From the NCBI GenBank assembly GCA_900542065.1, contig UQLU01000017.1, positions 1 through 16,057 on the forward strand: a stretch of 16,057 bases of DNA, given 5' to 3'. The notes beneath the pieces were generated by a model. The model searched no databases, was not told the DNA's origin, and saw only the letters and a list, made by a program, of their open reading frames with translations. The DNA is from an uncultured Eggerthella sp. (GTDB taxonomy: Bacteria > Actinomycetota > Coriobacteriia > Coriobacteriales > Eggerthellaceae). Below, one piece after another: positions 1 through 5,268 of this stretch (position 1 is the stretch's first letter; the number at the start of each line of letters is the position of its first letter). Both the position numbers and the translations under genes were made by a program.

Positions 1-50
1 GCGGTAACACCCTAAAACGGACACAATTTTTGTCCTATATGCCGCGTTTT
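1..50 (+). terminator. nested hairpin followed by T-run
   Basis: GGACA (19-23) pairs with TGTCC (31-35), and the outer GCGG (1-4) can pair with CCGC (42-45), followed by GTTTTT. This looks like a rho-independent terminator or the 3' hairpin of a small RNA ending just before the first 36-bp repeat. If the repeat is the start of a CRISPR array, positions 51-80 would be the leader; this cannot be decided because the window starts here. Confidence 0.35.
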
Positions 51-80
51 TCGTATATACTGTATTCAAGTGAAAAGCTG

Positions 81-116
81 GTTTTGGAGCAGTGACAAAC
101 TGACTGGTAGTCAAAC
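81..116 (+). repeat. CRISPR-type 36-bp repeat, copy 1
   Basis: This 36-bp unit starts GTTTTGGAGCAGTGACAAAC and ends TGACTGGTAGTCAAAC. The length, the 5' GTTTT, the 3' CAAAC and the short internal palindromes (GACT-GGT-AGTC) are those of type II CRISPR repeats. It is identical to copy 2 at 1361-1396 over all 36 positions. It is not followed by a second copy at spacer distance; the next is 1,244 bp away. The family assignment is by resemblance, not by a database match. Confidence 0.8.
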
Positions 117-118
117 TT

Positions 119-337
119 GAGCCAGGAGGAGTTAGAAGGACATTTATTGGATCATTTCCTATATTAATAGAATTACAAAACGAAGATGCTTTAGTCACTA
201 TTACAACCAAAGAGACTGGCAGCAGTACTTATCCAATTAACGTACATTCATTTACTGCGACGGTTAAGGATTCAACTAATATTGAGATGTCTCTTGCTAA
301 GATTGCAAAATCACTAGATAAACTAATAAAAAAATAA
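119..337 (+). pseudogene. headless C-terminal coding fragment next to repeat copy 1
   Basis: An open frame of about 72 codons begins right at the edge of the repeat (EPGGVRRTFIG...) and ends KSLDKLIKK-stop at 335-337. It has no usable start codon or ribosome site except an internal Met only 16 residues from the end, and reading upstream through the repeat meets a TGA. It is therefore the tail of a longer gene whose front is missing at the junction. The product is not recognised. The neighbouring phage capsid fragment on the opposite strand suggests it may also come from a prophage, but nothing in the residues proves this. Confidence 0.5.
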
Positions 338-354
338 CCCCGCTTAGTGCGAGG
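327..354 (-). terminator. rho-independent terminator of the capsid/JAB operon
   Basis: Read on the minus strand, CCTCGC (354-349) pairs with GCGGGG (343-338) around a 5-nt loop and is followed by TTATTTTTTTA. It sits just downstream of the two minus-strand genes and also closes the convergent coding fragment. Confidence 0.7.
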
Positions 355-361
355 TCGCGTC

Positions 362-541
362 TTAACTTTCAACCCTTTGGCGAGTCTCTTTGTCTTTTAA
401 CCATATTGCGTATAAATGCTTATCCAGCACGCGTTTAGCTGCTTCATCATCTGATTCATTTTTGTGCTTCCCTCTGTGCACAATAGCGAGAGCATACAAA
501 TAATCAGGGTCTTCGTTTATGTAATACGCGTTCTCTTCCAT
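362..541 (-). CDS. 59-aa acidic protein, possible immunity partner
   Basis: A short gene starts 7 nt after the stop codon of the capsid/JAB gene. The start at 541 (MEENAYYINED...) is preferred over the in-frame ATG at 580, because 580 would overlap the upstream gene by 32 nt, whereas 541 has AAGAGGG about 12 nt upstream inside the end of that gene. The product is hydrophilic, without signal peptide or membrane segment, rich in Asp/Glu at the front and ending DKETRQRVES. It belongs to no family I recognise. A small gene immediately behind a C-terminal effector-like domain is the usual position of an immunity protein, which is the only basis for that suggestion. It is followed by a terminator. 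Confidence 0.55.
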   Translation of the reverse strand: MEENAYYINEDPDYLYALAIVHRGKHKNESDDEAAKRVLDKHLYAIWLKDKETRQRVES

Positions 542-548
542 GAATTTA

Positions 549-1394
549 TTATACCCTCTTAAAGCTATACTTGAATCCATATTTTGAAGAGTTATCTAGA
601 AGCCAAGAATGCATAAAATGCCTGATAGAAATAAGGTCTTTACCATACTTATCAAGTGCATCGAAAAAAGCATCTTCGTATGCTTTTACGAACGTTCGAG
701 GCTTAGTTTTTTGGTTGGGAATAAGCGAGTAAGTTCCTTCACGGCATACAGCATGTAATCCTAAAATCCCTGAGTCAGCTAAGAAAAATACATCGCTAAG
801 CGAAAATGTTCCACCGTATTCATCAGGATGAGTATGAGCAAAAGAAGGATCAGACCATTTGTATCCATTAGGTTTTGTGAACTCTATCGAATGGCCCTCA
901 TTTCCATCAATGAACAAAATATCGTTTCCATCTTTGTCAAAAGCCATGCCTACTTCACGACCTGTAGTACCGCGATATTTTCTTTCAAATGAAGACAAAT
1001 CTTCTATCCTGTAGCCGCTCCGTGTTCCTCTGCTCCAATATGAATAGTTCTTCAGCGCCCTCGGCTGGCTGCTTACTCCATAGGCTTTCTCGCGGTTATA
1101 CAGGCGCACCAGCTTATTGTCTTTGCAATGCTTGTTCAGCATGCGCTGTTGCTTGCCTAAAACGAGACGCTTCTGTACGTACGTAGGACTTTCTAAGCAG
1201 AGGCCAGCACGTTCTAGACCAACTATCTCGCGCTTGGTCTTGCGGATCCTCCGCTCAAGTTCTCGCTGGCGCTGCAGATCCGCATAGTATTCATCGCTAC
1301 TTTTCCCATACTTAGCTTGTGCGTCTTTAAATTCGCGATCAGGCAGTTGCGTAATGCCAGGTTTTGGAGCAGTGACAAACTGACTGGTAGTCAA
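549..1394 (-). CDS. phage minor capsid protein C-terminal part with JAB/MPN-like domain (5' truncated)
   Basis: The native reading frame enters at the repeat edge (1360). The first 11 residues of the nominal ORF, including its TTG start at 1394, are encoded by the repeat itself, so the true N-terminus is missing. Residues 36-106 carry the QRQRELERRIRKTKRE... LVRLYNREKAYG signature that I associate with the C-terminal part of phage minor capsid (Phage_min_cap2/MuF-like) proteins. Residues 150-225 form a separate domain with a HTHP motif (187-190) followed by S198-x2-D201, the metal-site pattern of JAB/MPN isopeptidase-like domains. The likely origin is therefore a prophage structural gene carrying a C-terminal effector or peptidase domain. 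The stop is followed at 7 nt by a small gene and then a terminator. Capsid assignment moderate, JAB assignment moderate. Confidence 0.65.
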   Translation of the reverse strand: MTTSQFVTAPKPGITQLPDREFKDAQAKYGKSSDEYYADLQRQRELERRIRKTKREIVGLERAGLCLESPTYVQKRLVLGKQQRMLNKHCKDNKLVRLYNREKAYGVSSQPRALKNYSYWSRGTRSGYRIEDLSSFERKYRGTTGREVGMAFDKDGNDILFIDGNEGHSIEFTKPNGYKWSDPSFAHTHPDEYGGTFSLSDVFFLADSGILGLHAVCREGTYSLIPNQKTKPRTFVKAYEDAFFDALDKYGKDLISIRHFMHSWLLDNSSKYGFKYSFKRV

Positions 1395-1396
1395 AC
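1361..1396 (+). repeat. CRISPR-type 36-bp repeat, copy 2
   Basis: This copy matches the one at 81-116 at every position. The minus-strand capsid/JAB gene is cut on its left, and a plus-strand surface-protein tail begins on its right. The copy is open in several frames, so artificial ORFs run through it in both directions. Confidence 0.8.
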
Positions 1397-1397
1397 G

Positions 1398-1916
1398 AGC
1401 TGTGGTACTCGTACTCAGCTAAGTGTTGATGATCTTGAGCTTGATGATGATGAATGCATAACAGGACTCAAGCTTGAGTTTGGATCTGTTGATGTTGGTT
1501 TAGCTTCTACTACACCTCTTACCTACATGGTTAAGGCTACTAGCCCTCTGGCGATTGTAAATGGAGCTGCCGAAATTATTATTCCTAATTCTGCCGAGAG
1601 CCATATTACACGCAACTGGCATAACGGAGACGGTCTTAAGGATGATGCAGTTGATAAGGTTGAAACCCGCGTTATTCCTACTATGTCATTTGATGGAACA
1701 ACAAGCACCTGGGTAGGAGATAAAGGCAGTTGGTCAAGTGGAAATGATCCGTTTGGTCATGGACTTGTAAAGACTTTTGATGGGTTCCCTTGGTGGCTTG
1801 TTCTTGTTGTAGGTGGCGTTGTAATAGTTGCTGGTGGGGGTGTTCTATATGCTCGTCATCGCTTACGGCTCGCCAATGAGCAACAAGGCGAATCTGATGA
1901 GGCGTCCGAACAATAA
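1398..1916 (+). CDS. C-terminal part of a membrane-anchored surface protein (5' truncated)
   Basis: The native frame starts at the edge of repeat copy 2 (SCGTRTQLSVDD...) and runs 172 residues to a stop at 1914-1916. A nominal TTG start at 1317 lies in antisense capsid sequence and reads through the repeat, so it is not credible. The product has an extracellular, beta-rich looking segment (DECITGLKLEFGSVDVGLAS...), then one hydrophobic helix (WWLVLVVGGVVIVAGGGVLY) near the end and a basic then acidic cytoplasmic tail (ARHRLRLANEQQ...). This is the layout of a cell-surface protein anchored by a C-terminal membrane helix. No LPXTG motif is visible. Family not recognised; most of the protein is missing at the junction. 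Confidence 0.6.
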   Translation, partial: SCGTRTQLSVDDLELDDDECITGLKLEFGSVDVGLASTTPLTYMVKATSPLAIVNGAAEIIIPNSAESHITRNWHNGDGLKDDAVDKVETRVIPTMSFDGTTSTWVGDKGSWSSGNDPFGHGLVKTFDGFPWWLVLVVGGVVIVAGGGVLYARHRLRLANEQQGESDEASEQ

Positions 1917-1922
1917 TCCATT

Positions 1923-1941
1923 AGCAGGGTAGCTCCCTGTT
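1923..1941 (+). terminator. short hairpin after the surface-protein gene
   Basis: CAGGG (1925-1929) pairs with CCCTG (1935-1939), and two further pairs extend it outward. It lies 6 nt after the stop codon. No strict T-run follows, so its role as terminator is tentative. Confidence 0.35.
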
Positions 1942-2001
1942 ATTGCTCTTTCCTTCATGCTCCTGAGTTAATAGCTCAGGAGCATGAAGGAAAGAGCAAT
2001 A
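1941..2001. repeat. perfect 27-bp inverted repeat (hairpin)
   Basis: Positions 1941-1967 are exactly complementary to 1975-2001 with a 7-nt loop (TTAATAG). The hairpin fills the gap between the surface-protein tail and the next gene, and ends 33 nt before that gene's ATG. Neither side has a T-tract, so it is not a standard terminator. It could be a bidirectional transcription barrier, an RNA-processing site, or the remains of a small mobile element. Confidence 0.85.
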
Positions 2002-2034
2002 TATAGTAATTAGTAAGAGAAAGGAAGAGCATAA

Positions 2035-3042
2035 ATGGAAACCAATGAAAATAAGACGGTAGAGCTGCCGTCGGAGTCTATTGAGAATAGTGAAGAGTCG
2101 GAATCGAGTACTGACAATAAGCGTCGAAATATCATTATCGGTATTGTTGCGGCAGTTGTGGTGGTAGCTGCAATCGCTGCAGGTGCTTTTTATTTCGCTA
2201 CAAAGGTGGGTATGCTCTCAGCCCAAGTGAATGCTGAAGGCTGGAATAAGGATACTTCAACACCAGTAGAGCTTGCTATTTATCAGGGCGATGTTAAAGA
2301 TGTACTGTCTGATGATGACGATTCCAACGATCCTGAAGCTTTCAAGACAGTAGTAATGGATGCTAACACTTCTTGGGGGTTAGAAGATATTACTGAGCGT
2401 GGTACTTACACACTTGAGGTCGAAGCAGCTCCTGTATTAGAAGATGGGACACTTTTTAAAGAGCCAGAACCACAGGTAGTTACTCTCGAAGGTGAAGACA
2501 TTACAGCAACTTTTGACCTGGAAAAGCTTGATCTAGAAAATGCTAGTGCTGAAGAAGTAGAAGAAGCTACTAAAAAAGCTGAAGAGGCTGCGAAGGCAAC
2601 TGGTAATGAAGATGTTTTAGCTAAGGCAACTGCTGCCACCAAGAAAGCAACCGAAAAAGCACCTGCAACTTCGCATAAAAACAATGCGACAAGCAATAGT
2701 GGAGGATCTTCATCTGGTAATAGCTCGGCAGGTAGTGGATCCTCTGGTGGCTCAAGCTCAGGCGGATCTTCATCAGGCGGCTCTAATCAGGGACACACTC
2801 ATAACTGGGTAGACCAGACGCAATATACAACCAAACCTGTGTATACAGAAAAGATTCAATGTTCTTGTGGAGCAACTTTTAGTTCTGTTGGGGCATGGAC
2901 TGCTCATAATAAAGCTATTGTCGCCGATGATCCAGAAGCTGGACATTCCTATTCTCCAATTAAGGTACAAACTGGCACCGAGCGCGTGCCTGTTCCTGGC
3001 ACCCAATATGAAAAGTGCTCTATTTGCGGAGCTACGAGATAG
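2035..3042 (+). CDS. membrane-anchored extracellular protein with Ser/Gly stalk and Cys-knuckle tail
   Basis: The 335-aa product starts at an ATG preceded by AAAGGAAGAG. Residues 1-31 are hydrophilic and acidic (cytoplasmic), 32-56 form one hydrophobic helix, and the rest is probably outside. Residues 65-165 look like an all-beta domain (VELAIYQGDVKDV..., YTLEVEAAPVL). Residues 166-210 are a Glu/Ala/Lys helical segment, and 219-252 a low-complexity Ser/Gly/Asn linker. The C-terminal 80 residues hold HTHNWVDQT and two Cys pairs, C276-x-C278-G and C328-x2-C331-G, with several His residues, so a zinc-ribbon-like fold is plausible. Similar tails occur in coriobacterial surface proteins (from memory). 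Function unknown. It is framed by a 27-bp hairpin upstream and two hairpins downstream, so it is probably expressed alone. Confidence 0.8.
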   Translation: METNENKTVELPSESIENSEESESSTDNKRRNIIIGIVAAVVVVAAIAAGAFYFATKVGMLSAQVNAEGWNKDTSTPVELAIYQGDVKDVLSDDDDSNDPEAFKTVVMDANTSWGLEDITERGTYTLEVEAAPVLEDGTLFKEPEPQVVTLEGEDITATFDLEKLDLENASAEEVEEATKKAEEAAKATGNEDVLAKATAATKKATEKAPATSHKNNATSNSGGSSSGNSSAGSGSSGGSSSGGSSSGGSNQGHTHNWVDQTQYTTKPVYTEKIQCSCGATFSSVGAWTAHNKAIVADDPEAGHSYSPIKVQTGTERVPVPGTQYEKCSICGATR

Positions 3043-3049
3043 GGTTTAG

Positions 3050-3082
3050 ATGTTGTGTATGTGTATAAAACATACACAACAT
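3050..3082. terminator. 13-bp perfect hairpin after the stop
   Basis: Positions 3050-3062 pair with 3070-3082 without mismatch (ATGTTGTGTATGT and its complement), with a 7-nt loop. It starts 8 nt after the gene's stop. No T-run follows. Confidence 0.5.
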
Positions 3083-3090
3083 TCATACAC

Positions 3091-3125
3091 ATTGCTGCTG
3101 GGAAGAAACGCTTCTCAGCAGCAAT
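3091..3125. terminator. 15-bp hairpin, second of a tandem pair
   Basis: Positions 3091-3105 pair with 3111-3125 (ATTGCTGCTGGGAAG with CTTCTCAGCAGCAAT), all pairs standard but one G-T. The loop is 5 nt. With the hairpin 8 nt upstream it forms a strong double stem, probably ending or protecting the upstream transcript, although both lack U-tracts. Confidence 0.5.
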
Positions 3126-3144
3126 AAATTCTTAGCACTTTGAT

Positions 3145-3164
3145 AAAGGAAAAAGCAGTAAATG
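3145..3164 (+). repeat. 20-bp inverted repeat, left copy
   Basis: AAAGGAAAAAGCAGTAAATG matches the complement of 3553-3572 at 19 of 20 positions. The two copies point inward and enclose a decayed gene. Each ends in ATG, so they may be two copies of the same translation-start region. Confidence 0.7.
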
Positions 3165-3181
3165 GGATGTGGGATATATTC

Positions 3182-3555
3182 TCAACCTATGGCGCGATTG
3201 TAGAAGTTACTTAATTCCATTCCTTCTTCTGGTGTCGCGAGCCTATATTGATTGTCTGTGCCTATTACGTATGTACACCATCCGACAGTCATAGGTTTTT
3301 GAAAATAACGCTGAAAACTTCGTGATCTTCCCAGTTTTTAAGGCGTTCTACTCCAAGAACGGAATCCCCGTACGCTTTTGTGAAAATATGTATAACCTCT
3401 TCTGGTATCAAGTCTTTTACTCCAGCGAACAATCAAAAAAGCCGAGAAACTTTGTAAAAGCAGTTTGGCTTTAGCGCAAACAACGCTTTCCGATGAGACA
3501 AGGCGTCAACATGCTTAATTGTACATGGTCCTCCTTCTGGTCCTGGTGGCTTCAT
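3182..3555 (-). pseudogene. decayed ~124-codon gene (nonsense and frameshift)
   Basis: On the minus strand a frame starts at ATG 3555 (MKPPGPEGGPCTIKHVDA...) inside the right inverted repeat. It meets an in-frame TGA at 3435-3433 (codon 41), continues open (LFAGVKDLIPEEVIHIF..., VLGVERLKNWEDHEVFS), and breaks again at a run of five A (3300-3296). There a one-base shift leads into MTVGWCTYVIGTDNQYRLA... ending at 3182. The three pieces read as one continuous soluble protein with ordinary composition, so this is most likely a recently disabled gene. The ribosome-binding region AAAAGAAAAAGCAG is weak. Family not recognised. It fills a stretch that would otherwise look empty. Confidence 0.5.
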
Positions 3556-3572
3556 TTACTGCTTTTTCTTTT
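3553..3572 (-). repeat. 20-bp inverted repeat, right copy
   Basis: This is the partner of 3145-3164 (19 of 20 identical in opposite orientation). It contains the presumed start codon of the decayed gene and lies 28 bp before mihF. Span between outer ends is 428 bp. Confidence 0.7.
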
Positions 3573-3600
3573 GTTGTTGATAAAGAAATAGGAGTCAACG

Positions 3601-3891
3601 ATGGCTGTACCTCAACTGACCAATGAAGATCGAAGGCGCGCGTTACGTATTGCTATTGAAGCAAGAGAAAAGCGAGCCGAAGCTAAAGCGAAATTAGCGC
3701 ATGGCGAATTGTCCCTAGAGGATCTTCTCGCAACTGATGATCCTGCGCTACTTAGTATGAAAATATCTGACCTCCTTTGTGCCTATACAGGCATTGGTGA
3801 AGCACGTGCGGCAAAGATAATGAAGGCATGCAACATTGCTCAATCTCGCCGCATTAAAGGATTGGGCAGTTTTGGAGCAGTGACAAACTGA
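3601..3891 (+). CDS. mihF: actinobacterial integration host factor, C-terminus cut by repeat copy 3
   Basis: Residues 1-89 (MAVPQLTNEDRRRALRIAIE... to RRIKGLG) match the architecture of actinobacterial MihF, a basic nucleoid protein that binds and bends DNA and supports phage-type integration. There is a charged N-terminal helix, then a helix-hairpin-like DNA-binding part (GIGEARAAKIM, 64-74) and the conserved ending RRIKGLG. In the family this ending is normally followed by about ten more residues. Here native sequence stops at 3868, and the last residues (SFGAVTN) come from the 36-bp repeat, which supplies a premature TGA. The start is well supported: AGGAG six bases before ATG. Whether the shortened protein still works is unknown. 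The usual gmk/pyrF-type neighbours are not seen. Confidence 0.85.
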   Translation: MAVPQLTNEDRRRALRIAIEAREKRAEAKAKLAHGELSLEDLLATDDPALLSMKISDLLCAYTGIGEARAAKIMKACNIAQSRRIKGLGSFGAVTN

Positions 3892-3904
3892 CTGGTAGTC
3901 AAAA
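3869..3904 (+). repeat. CRISPR-type 36-bp repeat, copy 3 (last base changed)
   Basis: Thirty-five of 36 positions match copies 1 and 2; only the final C is A here. It overlaps the 3' end of mihF and encodes its aberrant C-terminus. A change confined to the 3' end is typical of the leader-distal, terminal repeat of a CRISPR array. Confidence 0.8.
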
Positions 3905-3944
3905 ATGGTTGAGACTCTATAGGCTTTATGGAGTTAGAGGAATT

Positions 3945-4051
3945 ATGACTAAAAAAGAAAAAATGAAGCTGGCTTCTATAAGATAAAAGAAGGGTATCAC
4001 GACGAACTAACAAAAAACTCTAAAAATAGTCCTAAGCCTCAAGTGTCGTAA
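3945..4051 (+). pseudogene. short frameshifted coding remnant
   Basis: AGAGG five bases before an ATG opens MTKKEKMKLASIR-stop (3945-3986). A one-base shift in the A-run near 3957-3961 would instead read NEAGFYKIKEGYHDELTKNS... to a stop at 4049-4051. The shifted frame looks more protein-like. It could be the broken front of a gene; no family is recognised. It begins about 40 bp after repeat copy 3. Confidence 0.3.
4022..4040 (+). repeat. imperfect direct repeat, left of the ankyrin gene
   Basis: AAAAATAGTCCTAAGCCTC matches 4657-4675 at 17 of 19 positions. Shared patches (CGTAAAA, GTAGAT) continue beyond both copies with small gaps. The two copies bracket the ankyrin gene at a distance of 635 bp. 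Confidence 0.5.
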
Positions 4052-4161
4052 AACCCAAAAGTAGATAGTTTAGGTTTCTGTTTAAAGTTCCTAGGATGAA
4101 GGGTGTAACATGTTGCTTAGCAAAAGCGGCAGCACCAAGGGGGTTAGGGCAGGAGGATGCC

Positions 4162-4556
4162 ATGGGCGGAACGTTGATGCTTGCCTTGCCCATCATTGGA
4201 GTCATAGCTATCGGAGTCCTTGTAGTAACGTTGTGGTTTCTTCTAGTGAAGGCATCGAATCGCCTGAACTTATGGAAGGGGAAACACCGCTGCATCTGGC
4301 GTGTCGTGGGGTAGCGGGTATTTCGGTTTATACCGACAGTAACGACCATGATGCTCTTCAAGTTCTTGAAGAAACTGATGAAGTGGTGGATTTGTTGCTT
4401 GCACACGGTGCCAATCCTTCTGTTAAGGATGCGGAGGGAAGAACACCGTGGAACAATTACACGGCGTTGGTTGAACGTTTTGTAGAGTATGGCGATTTAA
4501 GTAGTGAGGAAGCTGTTCAGATTCTTGAAAATCGTAAGGATATTTTGAATAAGTAA
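4162..4556 (+). pseudogene. membrane-anchored ankyrin-repeat protein, frameshifted
   Basis: AGGAGG five bases upstream marks ATG 4162 as the start. The first ~32 residues (MGGTLMLALPIIGVIAIGVL...) form one membrane helix. That frame ends at 4314. The -1 frame, open throughout, carries two ankyrin repeats: EGETPLHLACRG, a 20-residue insertion, then VVDLLLAHGANPSVKDAEGR and TPW, followed by a helical end (EEAVQILENRKDILNK) to 4556. The two parts together would make one protein with an N-terminal anchor and cytoplasmic ankyrin repeats, so a one-base indel around 4235-4290 is likely. No convincing -1 slippery heptamer is seen there. Alternatives are a sequencing error, two overlapping genes or programmed frameshifting. 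The ankyrin repeats imply a protein-protein binding role. Confidence 0.6.
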
Positions 4557-4647
4557 ATACAAAAACTCATGAAAAAGCATGCCAAAAAGAAATTACAAGC
4601 TTCTTTTAATTCCGTATCCTTACTGTGGGGTAACGGGAACTCTGAGG

Positions 4648-4674
4648 GTTATAGGAAAAAATAATCCTAAGCCC
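4648..4674. terminator. hairpin after the ankyrin gene
   Basis: GGGTTATAGGA (4648-4658) can pair with TCCTAAGCCC (4665-4674) with one bulged A around an A-rich loop. It overlaps the right direct repeat and may terminate the ankyrin transcript; no T-run follows. The rest of the gap 4557-4825 shows no gene. Confidence 0.35.
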
Positions 4675-4675
4675 C
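4657..4675 (+). repeat. imperfect direct repeat, right of the ankyrin gene
   Basis: This is the partner of 4022-4040 (17 of 19 identical). The left copy has no complementary upstream arm, so only this one forms a hairpin. Confidence 0.5.
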
Positions 4676-4825
4676 TTCCATAGTGAATCGTAAAATACCT
4701 GAGTGTAGATTCGCTCCTGTCTTTATGAGACTTATTCAACTGAATAGGAAAAGGGTAGAAGTTCTTTTGGGTGGGTATATTTTTGATAGAATCTGAAAAG
4801 GTGCCAGGTAAAGAGAGGGGTTAGC

Positions 4826-5146
4826 GTGGCTAAACTTTGCAAAAGTGGAAGATTTGCTATTTTGCGCGAAGCCCCGAATGAATCAATAGATCGTTTCCCT
4901 GTAGGCACCTTAGGAATCTTAGAAATCTGGGAATCGGAACGCAGGTATCCAGGCAAGCAAGGTGCTGTGTTCTATTATCCAATGGTTTTAGAGAATGCAA
5001 GAGGAATGGTTACTCAGCGCTATCTAAAAACCAGCCTTACGTATGAGGTAACAGAATACGGTCGAGAAGTAGTGTTTATGCGAGCTAACAGACGCTATGT
5101 ATTTGAAATTACAGGCGAAACTCCTATTAGGGATTTCGTCTTATAA
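4826..5146 (+). CDS. 106-aa hypothetical protein
   Basis: The gene starts with GTG at 4826, supported by GAGAGGGG about 6 nt upstream; no better in-frame ATG exists near the front. The product is soluble with alternating strands (GRFAILRE, GTLGILEIWE, AVFYYPMVLE, YVFEITGE), no signal peptide and no membrane helix. It looks like a small beta-rich domain. It has no Cys-rich or catalytic-looking motif apart from a single Cys near the start. No family recognised. The gene stands alone, about 120 bp before the DUF1919 gene on the same strand. Confidence 0.7.
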   Translation: MAKLCKSGRFAILREAPNESIDRFPVGTLGILEIWESERRYPGKQGAVFYYPMVLENARGMVTQRYLKTSLTYEVTEYGREVVFMRANRRYVFEITGETPIRDFVL

Positions 5147-5268
5147 GCACTTGAATTTCTTTATTAATTGCCTCAAGCAACAGTAGTGCTATAGCGGCTA
5201 TGTAGTAAAGTAAGTGCGATCAGGCATAATGGATCTGATGTCAATTACTGGTATGAGGTTGTTATTGC

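Noticed and set aside
989..1186. 65-codon plus-strand ORF with many Cys codons
   Set aside because: It lies antisense within the capsid/JAB coding region, has no ribosome site and an unnatural composition.
1317..1397. N-terminal extension of the surface-protein ORF
   Set aside because: It is encoded by antisense capsid sequence plus the repeat, so it is a junction artefact of frame rather than native protein.
81..3904. A conventional CRISPR array
   Set aside because: No two repeat copies are at spacer distance and no cas gene, tracrRNA or anti-repeat was found in the window; only the repeat itself is CRISPR-like.
4235..4300. Programmed -1 slippery site (G GGG AAA in LWKGKH)
   Set aside because: Only the GGG codon could re-pair after slipping; the AAA codon would meet GAA, and no clear downstream stem or pseudoknot was seen.
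4162..4314. LemA N-terminus (hydrophobic helix followed by LVKASNRLN)
   Set aside because: Only a few residues resemble LemA and the frame stops soon after; a membrane anchor of the ankyrin protein explains it better.
4032..4406. 124-codon minus-strand ORF
   Set aside because: It is antisense to the ankyrin gene, lacks a ribosome site and has no recognisable domain.
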